Shown here: piece by piece, positions 6,109-8,276 of the stretch
Layout: each line of letters begins with the position of its first letter
How positions within the stretch are numbered: position 1 is the stretch's first letter
Assembly: GCA_002329075.1 (NCBI GenBank)
Contig: DCXR01000077.1
Coordinates: forward strand, 28,320-36,595
DNA length: 8,276 nucleotides
Source: Candidatus Neomicrothrix sp. UBA2131
GTDB lineage: Bacteria; Actinomycetota; Acidimicrobiia; Acidimicrobiales; MedAcidi-G1
Direction: 5' to 3'
The notes under the pieces: generated by a model
Databases searched by the model: none
Seen by the model: the letters and a program-made list of their open reading frames with translations, nothing else
Told to the model about the DNA's origin: nothing
Made by a program: the position numbers and the translations under genes

Positions 6109-6738
6109 GTGACCGAAACAGCCGCCGATTCCCACCCTGAGCGGATCGGCGTCCTCGGCGGGACCTTCGATCCGCCACACGGGGGGCACGCCGCGGCTGC
6201 CGAGGTAGCTGTCGAGGTCCTGGGACTGAACCTCCTCTACCTGGTTGTCGCCAACGACCCCTGGCAGAAGACGGCCGATTCGGCGATCACGCCGGTCGAG
6301 GACCGCCTGGCGATGACCAGGGCCATGGCCGAGGGGTTCTCCCCGGGCACGGGACGGTTCGTCGTCGACGACCGCGAGATACGACGCGGTGGCCCTTCCT
6401 ACATGGCGGACACCCTGCTCGAACTGGGGGCCGCACATCCGGGGGCTGAACTGCTCCTGCTGCTGGGCACCGACGCCGCGGCGCTGCTCGACACGTGGGT
6501 GCGCCCCGATGAAGTGCGCGAACGTGCCACGATCGTCGTCATGCGCAGGTCGGGGCAGTCGGGCGGGCCACCACCGGGGTGGGAGTTCGAGGACCTGGAA
6601 GCCGACCTGCCCGAGGTGTCCAGCAGCGACATGCGTTCCCGGTATGCGGCCGGGGCTGAGGTCGGGGTCCTGGTTCCGGCGAGGGTCGACGAGGTGATCC
6701 GTGAGCGGGGCCTCTACGGGGCCAGGGGTTCGGCGTGA
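6109..6738 (+). CDS. nadD: Nicotinate-nucleotide adenylyltransferase
   Basis: NadD transfers AMP from ATP to nicotinate mononucleotide, giving deamido-NAD, the penultimate step of NAD synthesis in the cytoplasm. The 209-residue protein has the typical family length. The N-terminal nucleotidyltransferase motif is GGTFDPPHGGH (residues 17-27, with the HxGH pair His24 and His27). VVANDPWQK (about 47-55) corresponds to the family's substrate-binding segment. A central LLLLLGTDAA (about 115-124) follows, and the C-terminal SSSDMRSR (171-178) is the conserved ATP-binding signature, usually written SST-[DE]-[IV]-R. The start is GTG 6109; the family similarity begins about a dozen codons later (RIGVLGGTFD) and a TAGGCT box lies just upstream. 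Its stop codon overlaps the GTG start of the next gene (GTGA at 6735-6738), so the two are probably translationally coupled. rsfS follows further down, the usual neighbourhood of nadD. Confidence 0.96.
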   Translation: MTETAADSHPERIGVLGGTFDPPHGGHAAAAEVAVEVLGLNLLYLVVANDPWQKTADSAITPVEDRLAMTRAMAEGFSPGTGRFVVDDREIRRGGPSYMADTLLELGAAHPGAELLLLLGTDAAALLDTWVRPDEVRERATIVVMRRSGQSGGPPPGWEFEDLEADLPEVSSSDMRSRYAAGAEVGVLVPARVDEVIRERGLYGARGSA

Positions 6739-7886
6739 CACCCGTGGAGGCACCGGAGCGCGACCACCTCGATCTGCCGACGCACCCGCCGCGCTTCCAG
6801 CAGCGCATCCCGACCCCGCCGCTGTCGACCGGGTGGCGGTGGGGGTTTCCGGTCCTGCTTGTCGCGGCCATCGTCTGGTCGGCGTTTCTCGTGGTCGAGG
6901 GGTTCGACCAGGTGCTCGAGAGCGAGGAGGGTGCGACCCTCGACGTGATCGTGGACGTGACGGCGCCCGGCTTCGAGGCCTTCGTAGAACAGACCTGGTC
7001 GCTGCTTGTCGTCTCGGAGGACGAGGAGGGCCATCTCACCGGCGTGACGATCCTGGCGGTAGCCGACCGTCAGAACGGGGGCGGCACGGTGCTTGTGGTG
7101 CCACCCGAGGCGCTCTCCGGTGGACGGACGCTGGCCGCTGCCCACGAGGCGGGCGGAGTCGACGGGCTCCGCGACGCTGTGGTCGACATCCTCGACGTCG
7201 AGGTCAGCAACACGGCGCTCCTCACGCCGTCCCGGCTGAGGAGCCTCGCCGAGCCGGCGGGGACGATCCAGGTCCCCTTCGAGGACGCCTCCGTCGCCGG
7301 AGTCGAGGCTGCGGACTATCTGGGCCTGCCCTTCGAGGACCCGATGCTGCGGGTCGCCCGGCAGGAGGCGTGGTGGCGGGCGTGGTTCGCAACGGTGGGA
7401 GTGGCCTCGGATCCGGCCGACCGACTGCCCGCCATCGTCATCGAGTTGGTCGAGGTGGTCACGGCGGTGGCCGGTGGGAACGTCCGGGTGGTGGCCTGGC
7501 CGTCACCGGAGCCCGGCACCGAGTGGGTCGACCGGACGGTGGTCGAGACCTTCCCCTTCCCGATCCCTGCCGTCCCGGGGTCACGGACGACGGTCCGACT
7601 CCTCAACGGCAACGGCGACTTCGCACTCGACGACATCGCCCGGGAACTGCTCGTGGCTGCCGGAGCCGAGGTCTCCGTGGTCGGCAACCACGAGGACTTC
7701 GACCTGATCGGTACCCGGGTCCTCTACCGGGATCCCGCCTCCGAAGCCGAGGCCGCCCGCCTTGCTGTGGTGGTCGGCGGCGGAACACTCCACGATCCGA
7801 TGCTCAGCCCGGCGGCAGACCTGACGGTGATCCTCGGCGCCGACTTCGTCGCCGAGCACGGAACTTCGTCGAACGGCGGCGCCTGA
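6735..7886 (+). CDS. Membrane-anchored LytR_C-domain protein with a degenerate LCP-like region
   Basis: The 383-residue protein has a short cytoplasmic-looking N-terminus rich in Pro and Arg, one membrane segment (about 37-55) and a large extracytoplasmic part. Residues 286-371 form a LytR_C domain: VRLLNGNGD at the start, VSVVGN in the middle and ADLTVILGAD at the end. Residues about 88-222 resemble a worn LCP (LytR-CpsA-Psr) domain, the enzyme family that attaches glycopolymers to peptidoglycan. LTGVTILAVA stands where RSDTxxL is expected, VPPEAL where IPRD is expected, AAAHEAGG where NxAYxxGG is expected, and LRVARQE where RxxRQ is expected. The acidic and arginine residues of the first two motifs are missing, so transferase activity is doubtful. 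The GTG start overlaps the nadD stop by the GTGA tetranucleotide, with AGGGG 6 nt upstream as ribosome binding site. A LytR-type gene between nadD and rsfS is common in actinobacteria. LytR_C is fairly sure; the LCP link is inference. Confidence 0.85.
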   Translation: MTPVEAPERDHLDLPTHPPRFQQRIPTPPLSTGWRWGFPVLLVAAIVWSAFLVVEGFDQVLESEEGATLDVIVDVTAPGFEAFVEQTWSLLVVSEDEEGHLTGVTILAVADRQNGGGTVLVVPPEALSGGRTLAAAHEAGGVDGLRDAVVDILDVEVSNTALLTPSRLRSLAEPAGTIQVPFEDASVAGVEAADYLGLPFEDPMLRVARQEAWWRAWFATVGVASDPADRLPAIVIELVEVVTAVAGGNVRVVAWPSPEPGTEWVDRTVVETFPFPIPAVPGSRTTVRLLNGNGDFALDDIARELLVAAGAEVSVVGNHEDFDLIGTRVLYRDPASEAEAARLAVVVGGGTLHDPMLSPAADLTVILGADFVAEHGTSSNGGA

Positions 7887-7898
7887 TGAGCCGCCGGG

Positions 7899-7904
7899 TA
7901 GCGT
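7899..7904 (+). promoter_or_regulatory. Putative -10 box (TAGCGT) of a leaderless promoter for rsfS
   Basis: TAGCGT lies in the 25-nt gap after the LytR_C gene and ends 7 nt before GTG 7912, which is directly followed by ATG 7915. Spacing matches the other TANNNT boxes here. If used, rsfS can be transcribed apart from nadD, and the GTG rather than the ATG would be the first codon. Confidence 0.45.
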
Positions 7905-7911
7905 CGCCGCA

Positions 7912-8276
7912 GTGATGCCCGAGACGACCGCCCCTGCAGACGCCACCACGTTCGAGGGCCTGCACGAATGGGCGCTCGAGGCGGCCCGGGCCGCCGACCA
8001 GGGCCTCGGCCGCGACACCGTGATCATCGACGTGGGCGACGTGCTCTCGGTGACCGACCTGTTCGTCATCACCAGCGGCGCCAACCGCCGTCAGGTTCGG
8101 GCCATCGTCGACGATGTCGAGCAGATGGTCGCGGTCGCCGGTGGCCCCCGACCGGCACGGGTCGAGGGCGCCGAGCGCAGCGAGATGGTCGGCGGCCACC
8201 TGTGGATACTCATGGACTACGCCGGCTTCGTGGTCCACGTCTTCGACGACGACTCCCGCGCCCACTACGACCTCGA
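7912..8276 (+). CDS. rsfS: Ribosome silencing factor RsfS (Iojap family), 3'-truncated by window edge
   Basis: RsfS binds ribosomal protein L14 (uL14) on the large subunit and blocks joining with the small subunit, lowering translation when nutrients are scarce. The frame remains open to the last base. From ATG 7915 120 full codons are visible, and probably only a short C-terminal tail is missing. Typical segments are the N-terminal helix HEWALEAARAADQ, DVGDVLSVTDLFVITSGANRRQVRAI (residues about 39-64, the family core), RVEGAERSEMV, and WILMDYAGFVVHVFDDDSR, followed by HYDL at the edge. Two starts are adjacent and in frame, GTG 7912 and ATG 7915. The GTG sits 7 nt after a TAGCGT box and is used here, but the ATG is equally possible at protein level. 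Position downstream of nadD and a LytR_C gene is the usual one. Confidence 0.94.
   Translation, partial: MMPETTAPADATTFEGLHEWALEAARAADQGLGRDTVIIDVGDVLSVTDLFVITSGANRRQVRAIVDDVEQMVAVAGGPRPARVEGAERSEMVGGHLWILMDYAGFVVHVFDDDSRAHYDL

Noticed and set aside
6701..7915. Long plus-strand frame (404 codons) overlapping the LytR_C gene
   Set aside because: The translation is dominated by Arg, Gly and Pro with no family motif, while the overlapping frame encodes a clear membrane segment and LytR_C domain.

Overview
The window is high-GC bacterial DNA with dense coding on both strands. Its gene content points to an actinobacterium (Actinomycetota): a class II (AroG-type) DAHP synthase very like the mycobacterial enzyme, an nadD / LytR_C-domain membrane protein / rsfS cluster, a SigA-like short sigma factor, and TANNNT boxes placed 6-8 nt before start codons, which suggests leaderless transcripts. 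A deep-branching group such as Acidimicrobiia is plausible, but that is inference. I see no tRNA, rRNA, CRISPR array, transposase, phage gene or other mobile-element signature.

Layout. (1) 1-1020 (+): the 3' four-fifths of proA (proline synthesis), cut by the window edge. (2) 1092-3480 (+): a two-gene unit of a MoxR-type AAA+ ATPase and a CoxE-like VWA protein, a presumed chaperone pair with no obvious client gene in view. (3) 3482-3499: a hairpin between convergent genes. (4) 3505-4887 (-): class II DAHP synthase, the entry to the shikimate pathway. (5) 4982-5815 (-): a sigma-70 family factor with reduced region 3 and altered DNA-contact residues, preceded by a divergent control region of about 290 bp. 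(6) 6109-8276 (+): nadD (NAD synthesis), a membrane-anchored degenerate LCP/LytR_C protein translationally coupled to it, and rsfS (ribosome silencing factor), cut by the right edge.

How it fits together. proA and the nadD-LytR-rsfS group commonly lie close together in Gram-positive and actinobacterial genomes (obg-proB-proA-nadD-rsfS type clusters). Here they are separated by about 5 kb holding the MoxR/VWA pair and the opposite-strand sigma/DAHP synthase pair. Most genes are housekeeping metabolism. The parts that deserve a second look are the orphan MoxR-VWA pair, the divergent sigma factor with its own promoter, the LCP-like protein that has lost catalytic acids, and the repeated leaderless-promoter signal, which also fixes several start codons. 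I found no clear evidence of a wholly new system.
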